A DNA stretch of 64,000 bases from JADCGM01 sp943368345 (GTDB lineage Bacteria; Pseudomonadota; Alphaproteobacteria; Sphingomonadales; Sphingomonadaceae): positions 45,792-109,791 of the forward strand of contig CALRKY020000008.1 in the NCBI GenBank assembly GCA_943368345.1, given 5' to 3'. The position numbers were made by a program, and so were the translations under genes. This document shows, piece by piece, positions 8,487-16,823 of the stretch (position 1 is its first letter; every line of letters starts with the position of its first letter). The notes beneath the pieces are model-generated. The model was not told the origin of the DNA. It searched no databases and saw nothing but the letters and a program-made list of their open reading frames with translations.

Positions 8487-8638
8487 AGGGTGATCGGCAC
8501 GGGGCGGACAAGGCGGTTTGGCCGGGTGGCACGGGGTGCGGCGCGTGCGATCCGGGCGACCCGGTTGTTGCCGATGCTGACCAGCAACAGGGTCAGCGCC
8601 AGGATGCAGATGGCACCGACGAGAATGACCGGAAGCAT
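8483..8638 (-). CDS. Small single-helix membrane protein, 51 aa
   Basis: A complete 51-codon ORF starts at an ATG (8638) with GGAAGGAGACGAACCC immediately upstream, a near-ideal ribosome binding site. Residues about 3-22 form one hydrophobic helix (MLPVILVGAICILALTLL), followed by an arginine-rich tail (IARAAPRATRPNRLVRP). This is a typical small inner-membrane protein with a basic cytoplasmic tail. The family is not recognised. It is convergent with the M28 peptidase, overlapping it at the stop codons, and lies 27 bp downstream of the 79-residue gene on the same strand, so the two may be co-transcribed. Confidence 0.6.
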   Translation of the reverse strand: MLPVILVGAICILALTLLLVSIGNNRVARIARAAPRATRPNRLVRPVPITL

Positions 8639-8665
8639 GGGTTCGTCTCCTTCCAGACGCTGGTT

Positions 8666-8905
8666 TCAGCTGGCGTAGGTTGCGGTTTGATAATGTTTGC
8701 GGGCCGGGCTGGACGCCGGGGTGAACAACTGACGGTCGATTTCCAATAGTCGTTCGATGGCCATGTCGAGCAGCTGTTCGACGACATCTGACTGACCATT
8801 CAGCGTGAAGTCGCGGAGTTCGCTCAGCTGGAGCACCGCCTCCCGGCGACGCTTGCTGCGCTCAACCTCCATCGCCTGTTCAAACGACAGATTGTCATGG
8901 ATCAT
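8666..8905 (-). CDS. Hypothetical small helical protein, 79 aa
   Basis: This is a charged, leucine-rich soluble protein, predicted to be almost entirely alpha-helical (for example LSELRDF and LLDMAIERLLEIDRQ). It has no signal peptide and no known motif. The ATG at 8905 is preceded on the minus strand by GGGAAAGG, a good ribosome binding site, which supports it as a real gene. The 51-residue membrane protein follows 27 bp downstream. Function unknown. Confidence 0.6.
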   Translation of the reverse strand: MIHDNLSFEQAMEVERSKRRREAVLQLSELRDFTLNGQSDVVEQLLDMAIERLLEIDRQLFTPASSPARKHYQTATYAS

Positions 8906-9013
8906 CGCGTAGCCTTTCCCGCAAATCCGGATGTTCGGCGGCGGACTATGCCGTCGGTGATCCGGACTCTGCTCAACGGCAGCTGCGCCCGAGCCTTTAG
9001 CCGGTGACCCAAA

Positions 9014-9994
9014 TCAGCGGCGTTTGGGCGGCGAGTCCGCGCCCGGCCCGTCATCGCCCGATCCCTGTTCCACCGACGTGGCGGTTTCCAGCGAGGCGAA
9101 ATCATTGGGCTCGTTGAGGCTGGCCGACACCGTGGTCTTCAGGCCCATCGCCCGCGATTTCATCACATCGAACCCGGATTCGAGCAGGGCGCGGACATTG
9201 GCATCGCGCGTCATCGTGGAGGGGCCGCCGAGTACAACCGCGATCAACCGCCGCCCATCCCGGACGGCCGATGCGGCGAGCGTGAACCCGGCCTGCGCGG
9301 TATAGCCGGTCTTGATCCCGTCCACCCCTGGCATGGTGCGGAGCAGGTGATTGTGGTTCTGAATTCTCAGCCCGGCATACTCAAAGTGCGATTGGCCGAA
9401 ATAGCTGTAAAAATTTGGGAAATGCTTCACCATCGCCAGCGACAGGATGGCGAGATCGCGCGCCGTGGTCAGGTGGCCGGTGTCGGGAAGGCCGGTGGAA
9501 TTGATGAAGGTCGTCTGGGTCATCCCCAACTCATGCGCCCGCTTGGTCATCATCCGCGCAAAGCCAATCTCGGTCTTGCCGAGCTTTTCAGCCAGTGCCA
9601 CCGTAACGTCATTGGCAGATTTCGTTGCCATTACCCGGAAGGCATCGTCGACCGACAGGCTGGTGCCGCGCCTGAGGCCGAGCCGGGACGGGGCCATGCC
9701 TACGGCACGTGTGGTCATCGTCACCCGGTCGGTCAGCGCCAGTTCGCCGCGATCAATCGCTTCAAACGCCATATAGAGCGTCATGACCTTGGTAATCGAA
9801 GCCGGGGAACGCAGGGCATCGGGGCGCCGAGCATACAGCACCTCCCCGGTTTTCGCATCGACAAGTATGGCAGCATATTTCGGCTGATCGAGTAGGCTCA
9901 TCGCCGCAGTCGGCGCGGGGGCAGCAGCTGCCATCATGACAAGGGCGGTGACCGCAAAGCGGGTTCGAAGACCTGGCAGTTTGCTCGCTGACAT
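9014..9994 (-). CDS. D-alanyl-D-alanine carboxypeptidase (S11 penicillin-binding protein)
   Basis: This 326-residue periplasmic serine DD-carboxypeptidase trims the terminal D-Ala of murein pentapeptides. A signal peptide (about residues 1-31) is followed by the S11 domain with all three active-site motifs: SITK (Ser66, Lys69), SAN (Ser126 to Asn128) and KTG in DGIKTGYT. The usual C-terminal PBP5 beta domain is missing; the tail is short, acidic and disordered, ending PPKRR. The ATG at 9994 follows GGGGGAGGGC. The open frame extends upstream, but that part has no coding character. Most similar in type to DacA/DacC/DacD enzymes; I cannot assign which. Confidence 0.92.
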   Translation of the reverse strand: MSASKLPGLRTRFAVTALVMMAAAAPAPTAAMSLLDQPKYAAILVDAKTGEVLYARRPDALRSPASITKVMTLYMAFEAIDRGELALTDRVTMTTRAVGMAPSRLGLRRGTSLSVDDAFRVMATKSANDVTVALAEKLGKTEIGFARMMTKRAHELGMTQTTFINSTGLPDTGHLTTARDLAILSLAMVKHFPNFYSYFGQSHFEYAGLRIQNHNHLLRTMPGVDGIKTGYTAQAGFTLAASAVRDGRRLIAVVLGGPSTMTRDANVRALLESGFDVMKSRAMGLKTTVSASLNEPNDFASLETATSVEQGSGDDGPGADSPPKRR

Positions 9995-10197
9995 CAAAAC
10001 GCCCTCCCCCAACTCCGACACAGTCAAGACTATCAACGTCCGGAGTCGGATATAAGAGTCATCTGACTCATGAAATGAACGGTTCGTCGCAACTCCATGG
10101 AATCGAAGCATGCTTTTGCGGGGAGGAAGGCGGACTCTCACTAGTTGCACCGTCGTTCAGTTGGACATCGCGGCGCTTCCTCCGCTAGGGGGCTGCG

Positions 10198-11625
10198 ATG
10201 CCTGATGTTGCTCCTGCCGAAGCTGTTGAACCCCGGCGCGGCGGGGCGGACCTGACCAAGGGGCCAATCGGTCGCACGCTGTTGATGTTCTCGCTGCCGA
10301 TTCTGGGGACCAATGTCGTTCAGGCGATGTCGGGGTCGATCAACGCAATCTGGATTGGGCAGTTGCTCGGGGAAAGTGCCCTGACCGCGGCTGCCAATGC
10401 CAATCTGGTGCTGTTCATCCTGATGGCGGTCGTCATCGGCGTCGGTGTCGCGGCGACGATCCTGGTTGGTCAGTCCATCGGGATGCGCAATCCGGACCTT
10501 GCGCACCGGGTGGTCGGGACCGGGGCAACGTTTTTCCTTGGTATCGCGGTCGTCCTCGCGCTGGGCGGCTATGCCCTGACGCCGACGATATTGGACTGGA
10601 TGGGCACGCCGCTCGATGCCCGCCCTTTGGCGGAGGAGTATCTGCGCATCGTCTTTGCCGCGTTGCCGTTCATCTATTTTCTGACCTTCCTCGGCATGGT
10701 GCTGCGCGGCGCGGGTGATTCCCGGACGCCGTTCCTGTTCATGATCCTGTCGGCGGTGCTCGATGCCGGGTTGAACCCGCTGCTGATCCTGGGGCTAGGG
10801 CCGCTGCCGGCGATGGGGATTGCCGGATCGGCGACGGCGCTGCTGATTTCTCAGGGCCTGACCATCGCGGCGCTGCTGATCTGGGTTTACGCCCGGAAAT
10901 ATGATCTGCGGCTGACCGGCCCCAATCTCGCCTATCTCCGCCCCGATTGGTCGTTGCTGAAATCACTGATCGGGAAGGGCACGCCGATGGGATTGCAGAT
11001 GCTGGTCATCTCCGGATCGGCGGTGGTGCTGCTGAGTTTGGTCAACAGCTTTGGCACGGCGACGTCGGCGGCTTATGGCGCGACGGCGCAGCTTTGGGCC
11101 TATCTGCAAATGCCGGCAATGGCGGTCGGCGCGGCCTGCTCGACCATGGCGGCGCAGAATGTTGGCGCGCGGTTGTGGGACCGGGTGGACGGGACGGCGC
11201 GGGCGGGCATCTGGCTCAACGTCGGGATGACCGGTGCGCTGGTTGCTGGCCTTTATCTGGTGGACCGCGCCGCGCTCGGGCTGTTTCTGCCGGCCGGGAG
11301 TGCGTCGATTGACATCGCGGTCCACATCAACCGGGTCGTATCCTGGGGGTTCATTCCCTTTGGCGTGATGATGGTGTTGTTCGGTGTGGTGCGGTCGACC
11401 GGCGCGGTGATGCCGCCGCTGATCATCCTGTTCATCGCCTTGGCCGTGGTCCGGCTGCCCTTTGCCGAATTGCTGATGGGCCGCTGGGGCGCCGACGCGA
11501 TCTGGTGGAGCCTGATATTGGGGTTCGTCGTCTCCATGCTGCTGACGCTCGGCTATTATCGCTATGGCGGTTGGCGGAATGCCCGGATGATGGAACCGGA
11601 CGCCACAGCGGCGGCGCGTCCCTGA
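10198..11625 (+). CDS. MATE family multidrug efflux transporter
   Basis: This 475-residue membrane protein has about 12 helices in two homologous halves, as expected for MATE exporters that extrude cationic drugs against Na+ or H+. The N-half contains GPIGRTLLMFSLPILG and the QAMSGSINAIWIG region. The second half shows PMGLQMLVISGS and AYGATAQLW. The start is the ATG at 10198. Its stop codon TGA overlaps the ATG of the next gene (TGATG), so it is translationally coupled to the glycosylase-like gene, and that gene overlaps the methyltransferase. The three therefore form an operon. Confidence 0.93.
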   Translation: MPDVAPAEAVEPRRGGADLTKGPIGRTLLMFSLPILGTNVVQAMSGSINAIWIGQLLGESALTAAANANLVLFILMAVVIGVGVAATILVGQSIGMRNPDLAHRVVGTGATFFLGIAVVLALGGYALTPTILDWMGTPLDARPLAEEYLRIVFAALPFIYFLTFLGMVLRGAGDSRTPFLFMILSAVLDAGLNPLLILGLGPLPAMGIAGSATALLISQGLTIAALLIWVYARKYDLRLTGPNLAYLRPDWSLLKSLIGKGTPMGLQMLVISGSAVVLLSLVNSFGTATSAAYGATAQLWAYLQMPAMAVGAACSTMAAQNVGARLWDRVDGTARAGIWLNVGMTGALVAGLYLVDRAALGLFLPAGSASIDIAVHINRVVSWGFIPFGVMMVLFGVVRSTGAVMPPLIILFIALAVVRLPFAELLMGRWGADAIWWSLILGFVVSMLLTLGYYRYGGWRNARMMEPDATAAARP

Positions 11626-12821
11626 TGCGCACGTTGTCGGGCAGTGAGGCGCGGCGGATTGCGCTGGCGGCACAGGGGTTCGGACGGGCGCGGCACGACC
11701 GGCCGGGCAAGCGCCAGTTTGAGGCGATGACCGCGCGGCTCGGCCTGCTGCAGATTGATTCGGTGAACGTATTTGCCCGGGCCCACACCATGCCGGGCTT
11801 TTCCCGGCTCGGCCCTTATGATCCGGCCCTGATTGATCAGGCAGCAACCGGTCGGCGCGGGACTCTGTTCGAATATTGGGGGCACGAAGCCTCCTACGTG
11901 CGCCGGGAGCTGCAACCGGCGCTGCGTTGGCGCATGGCCCGGGCGCAGGCAGGACAGGGCCTGTGGAGCGGAACCTCCAAATTCGGGGCGGAGCGGCGTC
12001 CGTTGATCGACAGCATATTGGCCGAAGTGACAGCCCGGGGTCCGCTGACGGTGGGCGATCTGGAGGATGGCGGCAAAGCGCAAGGGGCCTGGTGGGGCTG
12101 GAGCGATGGCAAGCGGGCGCTGGAATGGCTGTTCTGGGCCGGGTTGTTGACCAGCGCCGGACGCCGGGGCTTCGCGCGGATCTATGACCTGCCAGAGCGG
12201 GTGATGCCCGATATCCTCGCCCTGCCAACGCCCGATACGGCGGAGGCGCAGCGGACATTGCTGACGGTTGCGGCGCGTTCGCTCGGCGTGGCGACGACCC
12301 GGGATTTGCGGGATTATTGGCGGATCAATCCCACCGATGGTGCGGCAAGGGTGGCCGAACTGGCCGAAGCCGGGGTCATCGAACCAGTTGCAGTCAAGGG
12401 TTGGGCACAACCGGCCTGGCTCACCACCGGTGCGACCGGCTGTCGTCCCCGGCAGGCCGCCCTGATATCACCGTTTGATCCGCTGTTATGGCATCGTGAC
12501 CGGTCTGAACGTCTGTTCGATTTCCGGTATCGGATCGAAATTTATACCCCCGCCCACAAGCGGGAGCATGGCTATTATGTCCTGCCGTTCCTGATGGGGG
12601 ATCGGATTGCAGCGCGGGTAGATCTGAAGGCGGATCGGGCAAACCGCTGCTTGTTGGTGCAGGCGGCGCATCTGGAACCGGGTGCGGCCCCGGACGCCAC
12701 CGCCACCGCATTGGCCAACGAGTTGAAACTGGCGGCCGGCTGGAGCGGGTGTGACCGGATCGAGGTGATGCCGCGCGGCGACCTGGCGGCGGCCTTGCAG
12801 GACCGGGTCGCGGCATTGTGA
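11625..12821 (+). CDS. AlkX/YcaQ-type winged-helix DNA glycosylase
   Basis: This 398-residue protein belongs to the HTH_42 family (AlkZ and YcaQ/AlkX), whose members unhook interstrand crosslinks and remove bulky N7-alkylated bases. The catalytic Q-Phi-D motif is seen as Gln43-Ile44-Asp45 in LGLLQIDSVNVFARAH, as in the family. Other family marks are GTLFEYWGHEAS and ISPFDPLLWHRDR near the C-terminus. It is translationally coupled to the MATE exporter upstream (1-bp overlap) and to the methyltransferase downstream (4-bp overlap). The placement beside an exporter hints at defence against a DNA-damaging compound, but this is inference. Confidence 0.88.
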   Translation: MRTLSGSEARRIALAAQGFGRARHDRPGKRQFEAMTARLGLLQIDSVNVFARAHTMPGFSRLGPYDPALIDQAATGRRGTLFEYWGHEASYVRRELQPALRWRMARAQAGQGLWSGTSKFGAERRPLIDSILAEVTARGPLTVGDLEDGGKAQGAWWGWSDGKRALEWLFWAGLLTSAGRRGFARIYDLPERVMPDILALPTPDTAEAQRTLLTVAARSLGVATTRDLRDYWRINPTDGAARVAELAEAGVIEPVAVKGWAQPAWLTTGATGCRPRQAALISPFDPLLWHRDRSERLFDFRYRIEIYTPAHKREHGYYVLPFLMGDRIAARVDLKADRANRCLLVQAAHLEPGAAPDATATALANELKLAAGWSGCDRIEVMPRGDLAAALQDRVAAL

Positions 12822-13591
12822 ACGCGGTTGCCGAACCCTTTGACCGGGCCACCCGGCGATACCGGCGGGACCGCGCCGCTGCCGATTTTTCGCGCTTTGC
12901 CTTCCTGAAGGATGCGATGGCCGATGAATTGCTGGCGCGGCTGGCGGATGGCGGGGACACGTTTGCAACAGCGCTCGACCTTGGCTGCCACGATGGGCGA
13001 CTCGGGCGGGCCTTGCCTTGTGCGGAGGTTCACTATGCCGACGCCGGCCAGCGTTTCGCCGACGCGGCATCAGGCGTCTGCTGTGAGGAGGACCGGCTGC
13101 CCTTTGCACCGGCGTCCTTTGACCTGGTGGTGTCAGCGGGCAGCCTGCAATCGGTCAACGATCTGCCGGGAGCGTTGGCGCAAATTCGCCGTTGCCTGAA
13201 GCCGGGGGGATTGTTTCTGGCGGCATTTCCCGGCGGCGAATCGCTCAAGGAAATCCGGGCGGCATTTCTGGAGGCCGAGACAGCGCTCACCGGGCGCGTC
13301 GCGGCCCGCGTTGCCCCGATGGTTGATGCAGCCTCTGCGGGAGCATTGCTGCGACGGGCCGGGTTCACCAGTCCGGTCGCCGATGTCGACACGCTGACCA
13401 TCCGCTACGTCGATCTTTTTGCGGCCATCGCCGATTTGCGCGGCATGGGCGAAACGAACCTGCTGACGGTGCGGGTGCCGCTGCGCCGGGACGCGCTGAC
13501 AGATGCTGCGGCCCGATTCGCCGCCGCTGCCGAGGGCGGCAAAACCGGCGTGACGGTGCAGGTCGTTTATCTGGCAGGCCGGGTCGGTTAG
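12818..13591 (+). CDS. SAM-dependent methyltransferase, BioC/NDUFAF5-like
   Basis: This 257-residue class I methyltransferase has the SAM-binding motif ALDLGCHDGRLG at about residues 52-63, an acidic motif II in VHYADAG and the post-motif LPFAPASFDLVVSAGSL. The N-terminus (FDRATRRYRRDRA) resembles NDUFAF5, the mitochondrial complex I arginine hydroxylase, and alphaproteobacterial BioC-like proteins. It may thus act in complex I assembly or biotin synthesis; sequence alone cannot decide. The GTG at 12818 overlaps the stop of the preceding gene (GTGA), showing translational coupling. Confidence 0.8.
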   Translation: MNAVAEPFDRATRRYRRDRAAADFSRFAFLKDAMADELLARLADGGDTFATALDLGCHDGRLGRALPCAEVHYADAGQRFADAASGVCCEEDRLPFAPASFDLVVSAGSLQSVNDLPGALAQIRRCLKPGGLFLAAFPGGESLKEIRAAFLEAETALTGRVAARVAPMVDAASAGALLRRAGFTSPVADVDTLTIRYVDLFAAIADLRGMGETNLLTVRVPLRRDALTDAAARFAAAAEGGKTGVTVQVVYLAGRVG

Positions 13592-13667
13592 GCCGTGAAC
13601 CCATAAAATGGGCGGCAGTCCGCGCACGACCCGAAGGGCAACAATTGGGTGGGAGGCGGACCTTCCA

Positions 13668-13892
13668 CTACACCCTGCCGCGCTTATTGCGGGCGATAAC
13701 TTCGGGGTCGTAAGGGCCGACCTTTTTTCGCCTGTTGCGCACCGTGACGATCAAGCTTGCGATGGCCGCAGGCATGACAACAAGCTGCGGGTTCTGGAAT
13801 ATTCCCTCGCTAGAGACATAGCGGGCCCACCAGAGCAGAACCTCGACCACCAATCCGATGGCGATGCCGACAGTCATGTTCCATGGCTTCAT
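13668..13892 (-). CDS. Small two-helix membrane protein
   Basis: A 74-residue protein (MKPWNMTVG...) with two hydrophobic segments, about residues 6-24 and 37-51, and a basic tail (RNRRKK). No family recognised. I chose the ATG at 13892 because GGGA lies 6-9 bases upstream; upstream in-frame ATGs at 13898 and 13922 are possible. It lies 55 bp downstream of the DUF815 ATPase end on the same strand. Confidence 0.55.
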   Translation of the reverse strand: MKPWNMTVGIAIGLVVEVLLWWARYVSSEGIFQNPQLVVMPAAIASLIVTVRNRRKKVGPYDPEVIARNKRGRV

Positions 13893-13947
13893 TAGCATCC
13901 CGCATTCGCTCTTTGTTTGCAACGGAGTCGGAAACGGAACGGCTGCT

Positions 13948-14817
13948 TTATGAGACTACGGACGAGCCGAGCGTCTTCCTCTCCCGCCCGGCAACGTCCT
14001 GGGTGTATTGCCAAGCGACCCGGCCCGACCGCGATCCGCGACCCGTGGCCCAAGTCAGTGCGGCCTGATCATCGATCGGCAGGCCGAACGCTTCTGCGTA
14101 AGCCCGAACGATCGCGAGGTACGTCGGCTGGTCGCAAGTGTGGAAACCGAGCGACAGGCCGAAGCGGTCGGCCAGCGCGAGCCGGTCATCGAGCACATCA
14201 CGGGCATTGATGGCATTCTCGACATCGCCATGTTCGCGTGGGACGAGGTGGCGGCGGTTCGAGGTGACGACGAGGCGGCAATTGGCTGGCCGTTCCTCGA
14301 TCCCGCCCTCGAGGACGGAGCGCAGTGCCTTATAGTCATGCTCGTCCGCCTCAAACGACAGGTCGTCACAGAATAGCAGAAAGCGGCGGTCGGTCCCGTC
14401 AAGGCGGCGAAACAGGGCTGGCAGGCTGCCGATGTCGGCGCGCGCCACTTCGATCAGCGCGAGATCGTGTCCCGCCAGCCGAAGGTCGGCGACCACGCCC
14501 TTGGCGAGTGCACTCTTGCCCATGCCTCTGGCACCCCACAGCAACACATCATGCGCTGGCAGGCCTTTGGCATGCCGTTCGGCATTGGTGTGCAGGGCGG
14601 CTTTCTGGGACTCGATCCCGAGCAGTAGCGCAAGTGGTCGGACGGCGGGAAAGGCCACGGTGCGCAGATGATCGCCGGTCCAGACGAAGGCATCGCCGGT
14701 GGCGGGGTCACTGTCGGCAGCGACCGTTGGTGCCAGCCGTTCAAGAGCTGCCGCAATCCGCACCAGTGTGCCGCTTATGTCGCTATCGGGGGGAATCATT
14801 GCGTCGCTCACTTGCAT
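13948..14817 (-). CDS. DUF815 family AAA-type ATPase
   Basis: This cytoplasmic ATP-binding protein of 289 residues belongs to the DUF815 family, common next to yajC-secDF in alphaproteobacteria. Walker A is GARGMGKSAL, Walker B is FLLFCDDLSFE, and the sensor region reads RLVVTSNRRHL. The C-terminal part resembles small AAA lid domains. Its cellular role is not established. The start at 14817 (MQVSDAM) is preferred; an internal ATG at 14799 (MIPPDSD) is almost equally likely because neither has a strong ribosome binding site. It is divergent from yajC across about 52 bp. Confidence 0.88.
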   Translation of the reverse strand: MQVSDAMIPPDSDISGTLVRIAAALERLAPTVAADSDPATGDAFVWTGDHLRTVAFPAVRPLALLLGIESQKAALHTNAERHAKGLPAHDVLLWGARGMGKSALAKGVVADLRLAGHDLALIEVARADIGSLPALFRRLDGTDRRFLLFCDDLSFEADEHDYKALRSVLEGGIEERPANCRLVVTSNRRHLVPREHGDVENAINARDVLDDRLALADRFGLSLGFHTCDQPTYLAIVRAYAEAFGLPIDDQAALTWATGRGSRSGRVAWQYTQDVAGRERKTLGSSVVS

Positions 14818-14826
14818 TTGTATAGA
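14799..14826 (+). promoter_or_regulatory. Candidate promoter for yajC-secDF
   Basis: TTGCGT (14799-14804), a 16-bp spacer and TATAGA (14821-14826) lie 43 bp upstream of the yajC start. The match to sigma-70 consensus is moderate, and the element overlaps the 5' end of the divergent DUF815 gene. Confidence 0.35.
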
Positions 14827-14869
14827 AGCGCGCCAGATCGAATGCCAATCAAGCGGAAAGCCTAACTCC

Positions 14870-15214
14870 ATGTGGATCAATCCGGCCTATGCCCAGACTG
14901 CGACGCCGGCGGCGGGCAGCGGCGCGAACGCCTTTCTTCAGTTCGCCCCGCTCGTCTTCATTTTCATCATTTTCTATTTCCTGATGATCCGCCCGCAGCA
15001 GCAGCGGATGAAGGCGCACAAGGCGATGATTGATGCGGTGAAGAAGGGCGATACCGTGGTCACCGGTGGCGGCATTGTCGGCAAGGTCACCCGGGTGATG
15101 GACGGCGAAGTCGAGATTGAGATTGCGCCGACGGTCAAGATCAAGGTGGTCAAGGGCACCCTGTCGGACGTGCGCCTGCCGGTCGGTGCGGCTGCCAACG
15201 ACACAACGAAATAA
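14870..15214 (+). CDS. yajC: Sec translocon accessory protein YajC
   Basis: This 114-residue protein has a single N-terminal membrane helix (about residues 24-43, with FLMIRPQQQRMK at its cytoplasmic end) followed by the small YajC domain (KKGDTVVTGGGIVGKV). YajC joins SecD and SecF in the accessory complex of the SecYEG translocon. The ATG at 14870 (MWINPAYAQ) follows GCGGAAAG. It is 7 bp from secD and part of the yajC-secD-secF-Mth938 operon. Confidence 0.95.
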   Translation: MWINPAYAQTATPAAGSGANAFLQFAPLVFIFIIFYFLMIRPQQQRMKAHKAMIDAVKKGDTVVTGGGIVGKVTRVMDGEVEIEIAPTVKIKVVKGTLSDVRLPVGAAANDTTK

Positions 15215-15221
15215 GCCCGAC

Positions 15222-16814
15222 ATGCTCGATTTCCCGCGCTGGAAAATTTGGGGCGTCTTTGCGGTCATGGCCTTTGCCGTGGTGTTCGCCGTGCCGACGT
15301 TTTTCCCGGAGAAGATGGTTGCATCCTGGCCGGACTATGCCCCGAAGGCGCAGTTGAACCTTGGGCTCGACCTGCGCGGCGGCAGCCATTTGTTGCTGGA
15401 GGCAGAGACAGCCGACGTTCGCAAGCAGCAGCTTGATACGCTGGAGGATTCGGTAAAAACCGAACTCCGCGATGCCGACGGCGGGCGCATTGGCTATGGC
15501 GACCTGTCGACGGCGGGCGGCAAGCTGAGCTTTCTGGTGCGGAACGTCACCGACCTTGACCGGACCGTCGAGGCGATGCGCGGCATTTCCCGGCCGATCG
15601 GGGTGACCGGCCAGCGCGATATCGATGTCGCCGTGGTGGACGGTAACCGCGTCCAGCTGACGCCGACCACCGCCGGTCTGGCCGATGCCAGCGACCGGGC
15701 GATGGAACAGGCTGTCGAAGTCATCCGCCGCCGCGTCGATGCCGTCGGTACCCGTGAACCGACCATCATCCGGCAGGGCGACAACCGCATCGTCGTGCAG
15801 GTGCCCGGATTGCAGGACCCGACCGGCCTGAAGGCGCTGATCGGCAAAACCGCGAAGCTGGAGTTCAAGCTGGTTGATCTGGGTGCCGATGCGGCCGAGG
15901 TCGCCAAGGGTCGGGCGCCGGTTGGCAGCCAGATCCTCGCCAATGTCGGCGGCGGTGCAACCGTCGTCAAACGCCGCGCCATCATCACCGGCGACCAACT
16001 GACCGATGCACGGCAGGATTTCGATCAGAACGGGCAGGCGGTCGTCAGCTTCAAGTTCAACTCGGTCGGCGCGAAGCGCTTTGCCCGGGTGACGCAGGAA
16101 AATGTCGGCAAGCCGTTTGCAATCATCATCGACAATCAGGTGATTTCAGCCCCGAACATCAATGAACCGATCCTTGGCGGCTCCGGGCAGATCAGCGGGA
16201 ACTACACGGTTGAGAGTGCCGGGGTGTTCGCCATTCAGCTGCGCTCGGGCGCGCTGCCGGTCAAGCTGACGGTGATTGAGGAGCGGACGGTCGGCCCAGA
16301 CCTCGGTGCGGATTCGATCCGGGCCGGGGCGATTGCATCGGCTGTTTCGGTGCTGGCGGTCGCGCTATTCATGCTGATCACTTATGGGCGATTTGGCGTC
16401 TATTCGATCATTGCGCTGGTGTTCAACGTCATGCTCATTCTGGCGATTATGTCGCTGACCGGGGCGACGCTGACGCTGCCGGGTATTGCAGGCCTCGTCC
16501 TGACCATCGGGGCGGCGGTTGATGCCAACGTGCTGATCAACGAACGTATCCGGGAGGAATTGCGCAAAGGCCGCGCCGTCGTCCATTCGATTGAGACTGG
16601 CTACCGCGAGGCCAGCCGCACGATTTTTGACGCCAATTTCTGCAATGTGATCGCCGCCGTGGTGATGATCTCCTTCGGCTCCGGCCCGGTCAAAGGCTTC
16701 GGCGTTGTTCTGACCATCGGCATTGTCACCTCGGTGTTCACGGCTGTGACCTTTACGCGGATGGTTGCCGCCGACTGGCTGCGTCGGGACCGGCCCAACG
16801 CTCTTGTTCTTTAG
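15222..16814 (+). CDS. secD: Protein translocase subunit SecD
   Basis: This 530-residue inner-membrane protein uses the proton-motive force to pull exported proteins through SecYEG. It has one N-terminal helix, then the conserved LGLDLRGGSHLLLE block, a large periplasmic P1 region, and five C-terminal helices with AIMSLTGATLTLPGIAGL and the DANVLINERIREE motif. The start is the ATG at 15222 (MLDFPRWK), 7 bp after yajC. Ten bases separate it from secF. Confidence 0.97.
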   Translation: MLDFPRWKIWGVFAVMAFAVVFAVPTFFPEKMVASWPDYAPKAQLNLGLDLRGGSHLLLEAETADVRKQQLDTLEDSVKTELRDADGGRIGYGDLSTAGGKLSFLVRNVTDLDRTVEAMRGISRPIGVTGQRDIDVAVVDGNRVQLTPTTAGLADASDRAMEQAVEVIRRRVDAVGTREPTIIRQGDNRIVVQVPGLQDPTGLKALIGKTAKLEFKLVDLGADAAEVAKGRAPVGSQILANVGGGATVVKRRAIITGDQLTDARQDFDQNGQAVVSFKFNSVGAKRFARVTQENVGKPFAIIIDNQVISAPNINEPILGGSGQISGNYTVESAGVFAIQLRSGALPVKLTVIEERTVGPDLGADSIRAGAIASAVSVLAVALFMLITYGRFGVYSIIALVFNVMLILAIMSLTGATLTLPGIAGLVLTIGAAVDANVLINERIREELRKGRAVVHSIETGYREASRTIFDANFCNVIAAVVMISFGSGPVKGFGVVLTIGIVTSVFTAVTFTRMVAADWLRRDRPNALVL

Positions 16815-16823
16815 GGATATGCC

